NCBI GenBank assembly: GCA_044238845.1
Contig: JBIICN010000017.1
Span: 1-64,000, forward strand
DNA: 64,000 bases
Direction of reading: 5' to 3'
Source: UBA4416 sp044238845
Lineage (GTDB): Bacteria > Bacteroidota > Bacteroidia > B-17B0 > Aurantibacillaceae
Of this stretch, positions 17,220 through 25,099 are shown piece after piece (the stretch's first letter is position 1; each line of letters starts with the position of its first letter). The notes under the pieces are model-generated. The model was not told the origin of the DNA and did not search any database. It was given only the letters and a program-made list of their open reading frames with translations. The position numbers and the translations under genes were made by a program.

Positions 17220-17282
17220 GAAAACAATAGTATTAATTTAGGTAATTCGTTTATTTTTGGTGTTGGCACCATGTAAAAGTAT

Positions 17283-17290
17283 CAAAAATA
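17283..17290 (-). promoter_or_regulatory. -7 element TATTTTTG for the 17219 gene
   Basis: Exact TAnnTTTG on the minus strand about 64 bp upstream of ATG 17219. A small GGTG/CACC inverted repeat (17259-17270) lies in the would-be leader. Confidence 0.4.
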
Positions 17291-17328
17291 CTACTTTTTT
17301 ATTATCAATTATTTATCGTAATTAATAC

Positions 17329-17336
17329 TAAATTTG
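17329..17336 (+). promoter_or_regulatory. -7 element TAAATTTG for the 17349 gene
   Basis: Exact TAnnTTTG. Predicted start near 17341, giving a leader of about 8 nt before ATG 17349. It overlaps the alternative TTG start at 17334, which argues for the ATG. Confidence 0.5.
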
Positions 17337-17348
17337 GATGATTTAATT

Positions 17349-18656
17349 ATGCAGTTAAAAAAAGTTCTCATTATTACCTATTACTGGCCACCAACGGGTG
17401 GAGCAGGAGTGCAGAGGTGGCTAAAGTTTACTAAATATTTTCGTGAATTTGGTTGGGAACCTGTTATTTATACCCCTTCAAATCCTGATTTTCCAATTAA
17501 TGATAACACTCTTTTAAAAGATATTCCTGATAACTTAACGGTATTAAAAACGGCTATTACTGAACCGTACGATATTTATCGGAAAATAATGCGTAAGAAA
17601 AAAACAGATGCCGTTAATCAAGGTTTTTTATCTGAAGGAAAAGAAAATAAGTTTTTACAATCTCTAATGATTTGGGTGAGAGGTAATTTTTTTATACCAG
17701 ATGCCCGTAAATTTTGGGTAAAACCCTCTATAAATTATTTATCAGATTATATTGAGAAAAATAAAATTGATGCGATTATCAGCACTGGACCTCCACATAG
17801 CATGCATTTAATTGCTCTTGGGTTAAAGTCAAAACATCATTTACCTTGGATAGCTGATTTTAGAGATCCGTGGACACAAATAGATTTTTATGACCAATTA
17901 AAACTTACTTCATTAGCGGATAAAAAACATAAAAAATTAGAAAGAAGTGTGCTTACTAACGCTAATAAAGTAGTAACCGTTAGTAAAAGTTGGGCAAAAG
18001 ATTTACAGATTTTAGGAAACAGAACGGTAGATGTGATCACAAATGGTTTTGATGCAGATGATTTTTCATCAAGTCATGCGGTTGAATTGTTGCCTGGTTT
18101 TTTGCTACATCATATTGGTGCATTAAATAAAGATAGAAATCCACATATTTTATGGAAAGTACTTGGAGATATTTGTCGACTAGATGCTAGTTTTAGAAAT
18201 GATTTAAAATTAAAGTTTACAGGTAAAACAGACGCTGCTGTTTTTGAAAGTTTAAAATTAAATGGTATACTAGATAACTCTGATAAAACGGATTATATGC
18301 CGCATTCTGAAGTTGTAAAATTATTAGTTAAATCACCCATATTATTATTGCTTTTAAATGATACTCCTAATGTTTTGGGTATAGTACCTGGAAAATTATT
18401 TGAATATATGGCTGCTCGTAGACCCATTTTTTCAATTGGAAATTTAGATGGAGATACAGCTTCAATTATTAAGGAAACCGAATCGGGTACAATGGTTGAT
18501 TTTAAAGATTATGATGGAACTAAAAATGCTATTTTGGATTTATATAAAAAATATAAATCTAATCAACTTTCAATTGATTCCTCTTCAATAGATACTTACT
18601 CTAGGAAAAATTGCGCAAAAAGTTATGCAACTCTTTTAAATGAGATTTGTAAATAA
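17349..18656 (+). CDS. Glycosyltransferase, GT-B fold
   Basis: 435 residues from ATG 17349. The N-terminus has VLIITYYWPPTGGAGVQRW, the glycine-rich acceptor-site loop typical of Bacteroidota GT4-like enzymes. It is followed by ISTGPPHSMHLIAL and WIADFRDPWTQ, with a C-terminal donor-binding segment (GKLFEYMAARRPIFSIG). Cytoplasmic, inner-membrane-associated. A strong terminator follows directly. It belongs functionally with the flippase and methyltransferases upstream. Confidence 0.88.
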   Translation: MQLKKVLIITYYWPPTGGAGVQRWLKFTKYFREFGWEPVIYTPSNPDFPINDNTLLKDIPDNLTVLKTAITEPYDIYRKIMRKKKTDAVNQGFLSEGKENKFLQSLMIWVRGNFFIPDARKFWVKPSINYLSDYIEKNKIDAIISTGPPHSMHLIALGLKSKHHLPWIADFRDPWTQIDFYDQLKLTSLADKKHKKLERSVLTNANKVVTVSKSWAKDLQILGNRTVDVITNGFDADDFSSSHAVELLPGFLLHHIGALNKDRNPHILWKVLGDICRLDASFRNDLKLKFTGKTDAAVFESLKLNGILDNSDKTDYMPHSEVVKLLVKSPILLLLLNDTPNVLGIVPGKLFEYMAARRPIFSIGNLDGDTASIIKETESGTMVDFKDYDGTKNAILDLYKKYKSNQLSIDSSSIDTYSRKNCAKSYATLLNEICK

Positions 18657-18657
18657 T

Positions 18658-18683
18658 AAAGAGGTAGCGTAAACTACCTCTTT
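18658..18683 (+). terminator. Rho-independent terminator after the 17349 gene
   Basis: A 10-bp stem AAAGAGGTAG/CTACCTCTTT with a 6-nt loop, followed by a T-rich run (ATTTGTT), starts one base after the TAA. Confidence 0.8.
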
Positions 18684-18706
18684 ATTTGTTAATTTTACCA
18701 TATTAA

Positions 18707-18835
18707 TTAGTATTTAAAACCTAGCGCGAGTTTTAATTCGCTCAGATCGTCAAATCTGGTATTAAATTTTCTAATTGACAAGAGGTTGTGTTGTAGGTGT
18801 ATGCTTATGATACAACCTTTTTTAACAACCAAAAA
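18707..18835 (-). pseudogene. Possible C-terminal remnant of an outer-membrane barrel
   Basis: A minus-strand frame without start codon, bounded above by TAA at 18836, reads through KFNTRFDDLSELKLALGFKY and stops at 18707. The end has the alternating pattern and terminal aromatic of a barrel's last strand. It lies directly after the lipoprotein gene. An AGGTTGT/ACAACCT inverted repeat followed by six Ts (18783-18824) is embedded in it, so coincidence within a terminator region remains possible. Confidence 0.3.
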
Positions 18836-18841
18836 TTAACC

Positions 18842-19471
18842 TTAATTTACTTTTAATTTAAATCCAACTTGTATGTCGGTTTCTCCTGGAGCGTATGAGC
18901 CATCTTTTACACTTGGTTGATGTTTAAGTTCAATTGATAAAGGTGATTTAGGCATCATCATACTTGGAGCTGTCCATAGCGTTGACAATCCAATACCTCT
19001 ATTGTTTGCGTCTAAATCAAGATATTTAATATTCGTCATACTTCCACTCAAATAAGTGTTGTATGGTGTGCCTGTTGGCGCTATACTATTAAAAAAGAAC
19101 ATGTGGTCAGCTCCTTCTTCTTCTACCTCATTCGAAATGGTATCAGCAGGACTTTTTGTTTGATCTAACAAAAGAATAGTTGCCTCGTAAACATGATTTG
19201 CAGTAATATTAATTACCGAATCAGATTGATTTGTACCTCCAAATGTCGCTGGATTTCCTCCTGGCCCATCAAGGTCGCTAAATACATAGGTTGCATTGGT
19301 ATGAGTCGTTGTGTCATGAAGTGTTATTTTCATGGTTGTAATTAACTCAGCTTCATTTACAGGAGGCGCTGGTTGTTGTGGTGTTGGGTCTTCTTTTTTG
19401 TCTTTTTTACAAGCTGTAAAAGTTGAGGCTAGCATTGCTAATAATGCAACGGTTGTGATGGTTGTTTTCAT
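18842..19471 (-). CDS. Lipoprotein paired with a TonB-dependent receptor
   Basis: 209 residues with a lipoprotein signal (LASTFTAC, Cys 20), then a Lys/Asp/Pro-rich linker (KKDKKEDPTPQQPAPP) and a compact beta-rich domain with acidic stretches (SNEVEEEGADHMFFF). No family is recognised with certainty. It ends 34 bp downstream of the receptor gene start-side neighbour order 21845-19506 and is read on the same strand just after it, so the two are probably one operon. A surface-exposed or periplasmic accessory for ligand capture is a reasonable inference; the ligand is unknown. Confidence 0.72.
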   Translation of the reverse strand: MKTTITTVALLAMLASTFTACKKDKKEDPTPQQPAPPVNEAELITTMKITLHDTTTHTNATYVFSDLDGPGGNPATFGGTNQSDSVINITANHVYEATILLLDQTKSPADTISNEVEEEGADHMFFFNSIAPTGTPYNTYLSGSMTNIKYLDLDANNRGIGLSTLWTAPSMMMPKSPLSIELKHQPSVKDGSYAPGETDIQVGFKLKVN

Positions 19472-19505
19472 TTTTTTTTTTGGTTGTTATGTTATTTTTG
19501 GTTAA

Positions 19506-21845
19506 TTATTTTTTGTCATAAATGGTTAATGGTACTTTAATTCTTATTGTAAAATTTTGCCCTTGGCTGTTGGCAAAATACCTGAACCTATCTAGGTAAT
19601 CTCGGTATACTGCATTGAGTAAATTGTTAGCCGTTAAGCTTATTTGTAATTTTTGTCTTCCAAAAGCTATATCACTTCCAATTTCAGCAGTGAGTAATCC
19701 ATACTCTTTTGGAGGTGGAGCAAAATCAGTATTTTGTGGAACGCGCCATTGCTTGGTAATAAATTGATAACCTGCTTGTAGATAAACATCAGATATGTTT
19801 TTTGATAGATTCGTGTAGCCTTTAATATCCAAAGAATACCTGTCTGAAGGCATATAAACTAAGTAGTCATTAATGCTATAATTCCATGCTCTTAAAATCA
19901 TGACTTTTGAAATTATTTGTAAATGATTAAATAATTGAGATTGTATTTTCGCATCTATTCCACTAATTCTGGCATTAGCTTGTTGGTAGTTAAAAACAGG
20001 ATACGCTCCTTTAATTGTTAATTCTGGTTGCGAGGCAGGATTCATGTAGATGAAATTTTCAAACTGATTATGGTAGCCTGTAATTTCAAATGAGGTACTT
20101 TTTATTTTGTATAATCCAGTTAATGTTAGGTTATAAACTTGTTCTGTTTTTAAATTGGCATCACCTCGTTCAATAGAACCTACACCATGATGCACGCCGT
20201 TACTATATAATTCGTTAGGAGCTGGTGCTCTCCATGCCGAACCAATATTGATGAAAAAATTTAAATTGTTTTTTGGTTTTAAAATGGATCCAACATTCCA
20301 TGAAATATTGTTAAAGTTTAAATCAGGTTTTACTAAATCATTTCCTATATAATAAAAGGATTGTAAATGTTTTTGGTCATACCTAATGCCAGCTTCAAGT
20401 TCAATATGTTGTTTCACATATCTTTCGCTAGCAAAAATTCCCCAGGTGTTATTGATAAAGTTTGGTACAAAAAATCTTCCTAAATAAACATTCTTTTGAT
20501 TCATATAACTTCCACCAAATTGACCTCTAAACGATTTAATATTTAAATGTTCAATGACTAAATCTATGGTTTGAGAGGTAATGCGATAATCTAACTCTGG
20601 TTTATTTAGAGCAGCTAACGCATTATTTAATGGAGGATGTTTGTCAAATTCTTTTCTGATATTATATTGATAGGCATATTGCAAATTTGCTACCCATCTA
20701 TTAGTGATGTGAAGATGAAATTTCCCTTTTGCAAGTTCATGTGAAATATCTTGATAAGGTCGTTCAATAGCATATGAAAAAGTAGCTAAACTATCTTGGG
20801 GTTTTTGAGCATTAAATGCGTTTTTTAAATCGGTTAAATTACCGATGTGTGCTCCACTAAAAATGCCGATTTTTGTATTAAATTGTGAGTAATAGCCTTC
20901 AATACCCCAGTTTTTGCGATGATATCCAAGAGCATACGAAAAATTAAGTTCTTCAACGCCCGTATTTTTTAAGTAATAGGTTGGTGTTTTAGTAGTTCCT
21001 CCTTTTTTATAAGTGCCTTGAACCCTCCAATTAAAGCCTTTTATTTTATCAAAATATCCTTGCAAAATTCCTGAGGCAACCCCAGTTTGCCCATTACTCA
21101 TGCCCACTAAATTAACTTCTCCAGTAATAGCTGCTGTATCAGGCAAGTCATTAGGTTCCACTAAAATAACTCCAGCCATGGCATCGCTGCCATAGCGAAC
21201 TGCATTTGCACCTTTTATGACGGATAATTTTTGAGCAATAAATGGGTCTATCTCTGGAGCATGTTCATTTCCCCACTGTTGCCCTTCTTGTCTGATACCA
21301 TTATTTAGTATTAATACTCTATAACCTTGCATACCATGAATCATTGGTTTTGATATGGTGCTTCCTGTATTTAGTGTGGTTACACCGCTTATTAGTTTTA
21401 ATGATTCTCCCAATGATTGACCGCGTGTTCCATCTAGTTCTTTCGAAGTTATTTCATCTACCGTTTGAGTTTTAATAATATCAGGTTGTTTATCCATGAT
21501 ATCAATTTGACTTAATTCAAAAGCGCTATGTGGTAATTTGATGGTAAGTTTAGTGTCTTTCGTGATATTAACAGAAAGCAGTGTATCTCGACAACCTACA
21601 TGCCTAATTATAAATTGATATTTACCTTCACAAAGATTAGTGAATTTAAAACTCCCATGTTCGTTGGTAATTTGAGTATGATTTGTTTCTTGTAAAATAA
21701 CAAATGTGCCTTCCAATTCTTTACCATCGTCCAAATCAATTATTTTGCCGTTTAAAGAATATTGACAATTGTTTTGCGCATGATAATGTAAACTCAGTAT
21801 CAGTAAGGAAAATAAAAATATATGTACGCGGTAATACTTTTTCAT
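19506..21845 (-). CDS. TonB-dependent outer-membrane receptor
   Basis: 779 residues. Signal peptide (to HAQ, about residue 23), then a CarboxypepD_reg-like domain (about 30-115: GKIIDLDDGKELEGTFV). A plug domain (about 125-235) has SKPMIHGMQGYRVLILNNG, QQWGNEHAPEID and VIKGANAVRYGSDAMAGVI. A 22-strand-type barrel follows, ending FTIRIKVPLTIYDKK. The WGNEHAPEID plug segment resembles that of ZnuD-like metal receptors, so zinc or copper uptake is a possibility, not a conclusion. Followed by the lipoprotein gene; yidD and a small His-containing protein gene lie upstream on the same strand. Confidence 0.92.
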   Translation of the reverse strand: MKKYYRVHIFLFSLLILSLHYHAQNNCQYSLNGKIIDLDDGKELEGTFVILQETNHTQITNEHGSFKFTNLCEGKYQFIIRHVGCRDTLLSVNITKDTKLTIKLPHSAFELSQIDIMDKQPDIIKTQTVDEITSKELDGTRGQSLGESLKLISGVTTLNTGSTISKPMIHGMQGYRVLILNNGIRQEGQQWGNEHAPEIDPFIAQKLSVIKGANAVRYGSDAMAGVILVEPNDLPDTAAITGEVNLVGMSNGQTGVASGILQGYFDKIKGFNWRVQGTYKKGGTTKTPTYYLKNTGVEELNFSYALGYHRKNWGIEGYYSQFNTKIGIFSGAHIGNLTDLKNAFNAQKPQDSLATFSYAIERPYQDISHELAKGKFHLHITNRWVANLQYAYQYNIRKEFDKHPPLNNALAALNKPELDYRITSQTIDLVIEHLNIKSFRGQFGGSYMNQKNVYLGRFFVPNFINNTWGIFASERYVKQHIELEAGIRYDQKHLQSFYYIGNDLVKPDLNFNNISWNVGSILKPKNNLNFFINIGSAWRAPAPNELYSNGVHHGVGSIERGDANLKTEQVYNLTLTGLYKIKSTSFEITGYHNQFENFIYMNPASQPELTIKGAYPVFNYQQANARISGIDAKIQSQLFNHLQIISKVMILRAWNYSINDYLVYMPSDRYSLDIKGYTNLSKNISDVYLQAGYQFITKQWRVPQNTDFAPPPKEYGLLTAEIGSDIAFGRQKLQISLTANNLLNAVYRDYLDRFRYFANSQGQNFTIRIKVPLTIYDKK

Positions 21846-21887
21846 TATTGAAGCAAAAATGTAAGTATTTAAATATTGTAAAGAAGT

Positions 21888-22097
21888 TTATTTTACCGGA
21901 TCGTAACCGCTTCCTCCCCAAGGATGACAACGAAATATTCGTTTTAATGCCATCCAGCTTCCTTTAAAAGCACCATATTTATTTACTGCATCTAAACCAT
22001 ATTGCGAACAAGATGGAGTAAAGCGACAGGATGGCTTTAGTAAGGGTGAAATTGCGTATTGATAAAAGCGAATAATCGCTAATGGTATAAACTTCAA
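21888..22097 (-). CDS. yidD: YidD membrane protein insertion efficiency factor
   Basis: 69 residues matching YidD throughout: IIRFYQYAISPLLKPSCRF, TPSCSQYGLDAV, and the C-terminal RCHPWGGSGYDPV. It is a small amphipathic protein of the inner membrane that assists YidC-dependent insertion. No ATG is available in frame before an upstream TGA; the start is TTG at 22097, which gives the family's usual N-terminus. It is not next to yidC or rnpA as in many bacteria. Confidence 0.93.
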   Translation of the reverse strand: MKFIPLAIIRFYQYAISPLLKPSCRFTPSCSQYGLDAVNKYGAFKGSWMALKRIFRCHPWGGSGYDPVK

Positions 22098-22141
22098 GGT
22101 TGATTTTAATAGGTTAATAACTCATTTATTTAACAAATAAA

Positions 22142-22471
22142 TTAAGCCATTGGAGGACCTCTTAAAAAAGAAGTATTGTATTGAAGTTGTGGTATTGATT
22201 TTTGATGATAAAAGAAAGAGGTTTGTTTAGATTCCTTTAAAGGCAAGAAATTTAAAATGAATTTGAAAACAGTAAAATAGATAGGGGTGTCAAATTTTTC
22301 AAAATTACAATCCTGATTGTCTCCAAGCTCATCTAATGCTGTTTCAGATGTTGATTGAACAAATCCATGATCATGACCTAAAAAATTATGTATATACACC
22401 TTTGGAACAGCTGCAAAAATAACAACTGATAATAAAGTGAATGATAAAAATATTTTAAGCTTTGTTTTCAA
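22142..22471 (-). CDS. Small exported protein with HNFLGHDHG motif
   Basis: 109 residues starting at TTG 22471 with a signal-like hydrophobic N-terminus, then YIHNFLGHDHGF and a C-terminal SFLRGPP ending. Small proteins with an N-terminal H-x-H cluster and FLRGPP tail are, from general experience of these genomes, found beside TonB-receptor genes. The three His residues could bind metal. A -7 box ends 5 bases before the start codon, so the mRNA is probably leaderless with a TTG start. Function is unknown. Confidence 0.6.
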   Translation of the reverse strand: MKTKLKIFLSFTLLSVVIFAAVPKVYIHNFLGHDHGFVQSTSETALDELGDNQDCNFEKFDTPIYFTVFKFILNFLPLKESKQTSFFYHQKSIPQLQYNTSFLRGPPMA

Positions 22472-22476
22472 CGAAT

Positions 22477-22504
22477 CAAATATACATAATTATATTAAGA
22501 CAAA
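22477..22504 (-). promoter_or_regulatory. Promoter for the 22471 gene
   Basis: Minus-strand TTTG (22504-22501), 16-bp spacer, exact -7 box TATATTTG (22484-22477). The -7 match is exact; the spacer is 2-3 bp short of the usual 19. Confidence 0.45.
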
Positions 22505-22531
22505 ATTACATCAAAAAAGTTTAAATTTTAA

Positions 22532-23488
22532 CTAAAATTTTGGGCAACTCACTAAAACTCGTTTGTTTTTCTTTTTCTTTTTTGCAATTTCATATATTAT
22601 TGATAATTCATGCGCACCCAAAGAATTTGATATTCCAAGTTTAGAAACCGTAATATCGTAACTATATCCCACACGTAAATTATATTCAGATAAATCAAAA
22701 CCAACTAAAATAGCCACAGATTCGCGACTTGGATATGTTGCAGAATATTTTTTAAATGGCAAACCTCTATACCACAAACCTACATTTAGTGGTAAATGAT
22801 AGTAATACAAACCAATATCTAGTTGATCATATTTTTGTTGATGACGATAATTAAATGCAGGTGAAAAATAACGTTTTAAATCTTTAGATTTTTGTTCAAT
22901 AATAAAACGATAGCCACCATGTAAACTTAAACTTACTGGTAATGGAACTTTGTCGCCAATAAGACTGCTATTGGGTTGTGTTAAATGTTTGGCACTTAAT
23001 CCAAGCCAATATTCTGTAGAGTTTAATAAAGCCCCAGCTGCAAAATCCATGTAGTTTAATTTCTCATAATTTGAAGCATCTAATGATATACTTGATCCTG
23101 AATTTATTTGATCGTTAAATATTAAGCGATTAAAATCTAATCGTTTCATATTATAGTTTAGGTTTGCGCCTAGCCTAATTTCTGAAAATTTGCTAATTTT
23201 AAAATGATAGGCATAATTTAATCCAAATTGAGTATGAGTTAAGCCCGCTGTTCCTGATCTATCTTGCATTAAAGTGATACCTAAACCACTATTTAAATCA
23301 GATAAATTATAATCATAACTAGCCATATAAGTTTGATATGCTTTACTAATGCCTGGCCATTGATTACGATAATTTGCTACAAATCGATGTTCGTATGTAA
23401 CACCAGTAAAGGCAGGATTTAAATACATAGGTGCTGCATAAAACTGTGTAAACTGAGGGTCTTGTGCTTTCAGTAAGACCGAAAACAA
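22532..23488 (-). CDS. porP: PorP/SprF family T9SS membrane protein
   Basis: A PorP/SprF homologue: QDPQFTQFYAAPMYLNPAFTG at the mature N-terminus, GITLMQDRSG, and an outer-membrane barrel to the C-terminus. Such proteins anchor or assemble T9SS and gliding components in the outer membrane. The start is uncertain. TTG at 23488 leaves only an 8-residue leader, too short for export. The frame stays open upstream and would give a good signal peptide from ATT at 23533 or 23536 (IKTRITYYRFTAILFLFSV), immediately after the TAA of the previous gene. No ATG or GTG is available. Third gene of the 29884-22532 operon. Confidence 0.9.
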   Translation of the reverse strand: MFSVLLKAQDPQFTQFYAAPMYLNPAFTGVTYEHRFVANYRNQWPGISKAYQTYMASYDYNLSDLNSGLGITLMQDRSGTAGLTHTQFGLNYAYHFKISKFSEIRLGANLNYNMKRLDFNRLIFNDQINSGSSISLDASNYEKLNYMDFAAGALLNSTEYWLGLSAKHLTQPNSSLIGDKVPLPVSLSLHGGYRFIIEQKSKDLKRYFSPAFNYRHQQKYDQLDIGLYYYHLPLNVGLWYRGLPFKKYSATYPSRESVAILVGFDLSEYNLRVGYSYDITVSKLGISNSLGAHELSIIYEIAKKKKKNKRVLVSCPKF

Positions 23489-23535
23489 AAAAAGTATGGC
23501 AGTAAATCTATAATATGTAATTCTTGTTTTAATAA

Positions 23536-25098
23536 TTAAGGCTTTTTAGTTAAATTTAATATTAATTCTTGTTCTACAATTTCACTTGCTATTGGTTCGA
23601 TGTCTATTATTATTGTTTGAAATCCATCTTCTTCAACAATTGCTTTGTAAGATTTTACAGGATTCATAACCATAATGAACTTTCCGGTTTTTGAACTCGC
23701 GTTATATATTCCAGAGACCTGTTTACTTTCAATATCAATTAAAGTGATTTTTGCTTTGTTAATTTCGCTGCCAAATAATACTTTCCCTTGTTTTACTTTT
23801 AAATCATTATCTCCAAAGCGAGTATCAATCATATAGATATCCGAACCTCCATACGTTTCTTCTTTTACCGACGAGTAATATCCATGGGTTCCATTTGCAT
23901 TCAAAACAAAAAAGATATCATTATTTACCGTATTAACAGGATATCCTAAATTTTCAGGAGCCGAGAAAGTGAAATTATCTGGATTTAAATTTGATTTAAA
24001 AACATCATATTCTCCCATGGTATTATGTCCTTTTGAGCTAAAATATAATGTTGTTCCATCTGGATGTAAGAATGGGGAATCCTCATCTTTATCTGTATTA
24101 ATTATTGGACCAACATTCATTGGCATCGACCACCTTCCGTTTGGTAGTTTTTTAATACGATAAATATCTTTACCTCCTAAGCCACCTGGTTTGTTACTGC
24201 TAAAATAAATAACGCTAGTGTCAGTACTAAAACATGCGCTCGTTTCAATAAAAGGGGTGTTAATCTCGGTTCCTAATTTCAAAGGATTTGTCCAACCTGA
24301 ATAATCGGTTCGGGTTAAATATAAATCACCAGTTAATAAATCATTCGAGGTGCGGTAAATCATCATTTGGTTTCCGTCAAAACTTAATGCCACACAAGCA
24401 TCATGTGTATTTGTATTGATAGGAGTACCTAAATTTTTCGGTGTTCCCCATTTTCCGTCTTCTGTTTTTTGAGACACATAAACATCTTCGTAAAAATTAC
24501 CATAGGCATCTTTTAAATTCCCAGTGCTTCCTTCGCGGCGCGATGTAAAATACATCACACTTTCGTCTGGCGTAATTAATGGCACGTACTCTGCATAAAC
24601 GGAGTTTATATTACTGCCTACGTTTTTAATGATTGAACGATGAGGAAGACTTGTTAATTGTTTTGCGTTATTACTGCATGCAATATGGTAATTTATTTCT
24701 TCATCGGTTATGCTTCTGCGTTTTAATGGTATACTTTTGTAATTATTATAATACGATATAGCTTGATCGAAATTGTTTTTTAAGTGATTTGTTTTTCCAA
24801 AATAAAATTGCACTTCTGGTATTTTACTTGAGGATATGCGTGTTAAATGTAATAATGATGAATCTGGTGATTGATATAATTTAATTCGACATATAGCTGA
24901 GTTCAGGTTCGCAGTTTCGTTAGTTATGTCAATAGTGAGTACTTTTCGATAAGCATCGATAGCCTTTAAATAATCTTCTGTTTCAAAAAATAAATTCGCC
25001 ACTTTTAACTCTTTTGACAATAATTTTGAACTTACTTTTGTTTGTCCTTGAGCATGAAGGGCAAATAAAATAATAAATATATATATACAATATTTCAT
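23536..25098 (-). CDS. TPR and PD40 beta-propeller protein, T9SS-associated
   Basis: 520 residues. Signal peptide (to HAQG), TPR-like helices (about 25-140: ANLFFETEDYLKAIDAYRKVL), then WD40-like PD40 repeats (about 165-425) with the recurring pattern VMYFTSRREG, VIYFSSNKPGGLGGKDIY, TLYFSSKGHNTMGEYDVF. It ends with a carboxypeptidase-regulatory-like domain (KVLFGSEINKAKITLIDIES). This matches PorE/SprE-like partners except that the usual OmpA peptidoglycan-binding domain is absent. One base separates it from the PKD gene and the PorP frame follows at once, the classic PKD-PD40-PorP order. Confidence 0.85.
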   Translation of the reverse strand: MKYCIYIFIILFALHAQGQTKVSSKLLSKELKVANLFFETEDYLKAIDAYRKVLTIDITNETANLNSAICRIKLYQSPDSSLLHLTRISSSKIPEVQFYFGKTNHLKNNFDQAISYYNNYKSIPLKRRSITDEEINYHIACSNNAKQLTSLPHRSIIKNVGSNINSVYAEYVPLITPDESVMYFTSRREGSTGNLKDAYGNFYEDVYVSQKTEDGKWGTPKNLGTPINTNTHDACVALSFDGNQMMIYRTSNDLLTGDLYLTRTDYSGWTNPLKLGTEINTPFIETSACFSTDTSVIYFSSNKPGGLGGKDIYRIKKLPNGRWSMPMNVGPIINTDKDEDSPFLHPDGTTLYFSSKGHNTMGEYDVFKSNLNPDNFTFSAPENLGYPVNTVNNDIFFVLNANGTHGYYSSVKEETYGGSDIYMIDTRFGDNDLKVKQGKVLFGSEINKAKITLIDIESKQVSGIYNASSKTGKFIMVMNPVKSYKAIVEEDGFQTIIIDIEPIASEIVEQELILNLTKKP

Positions 25099-25099
25099 C

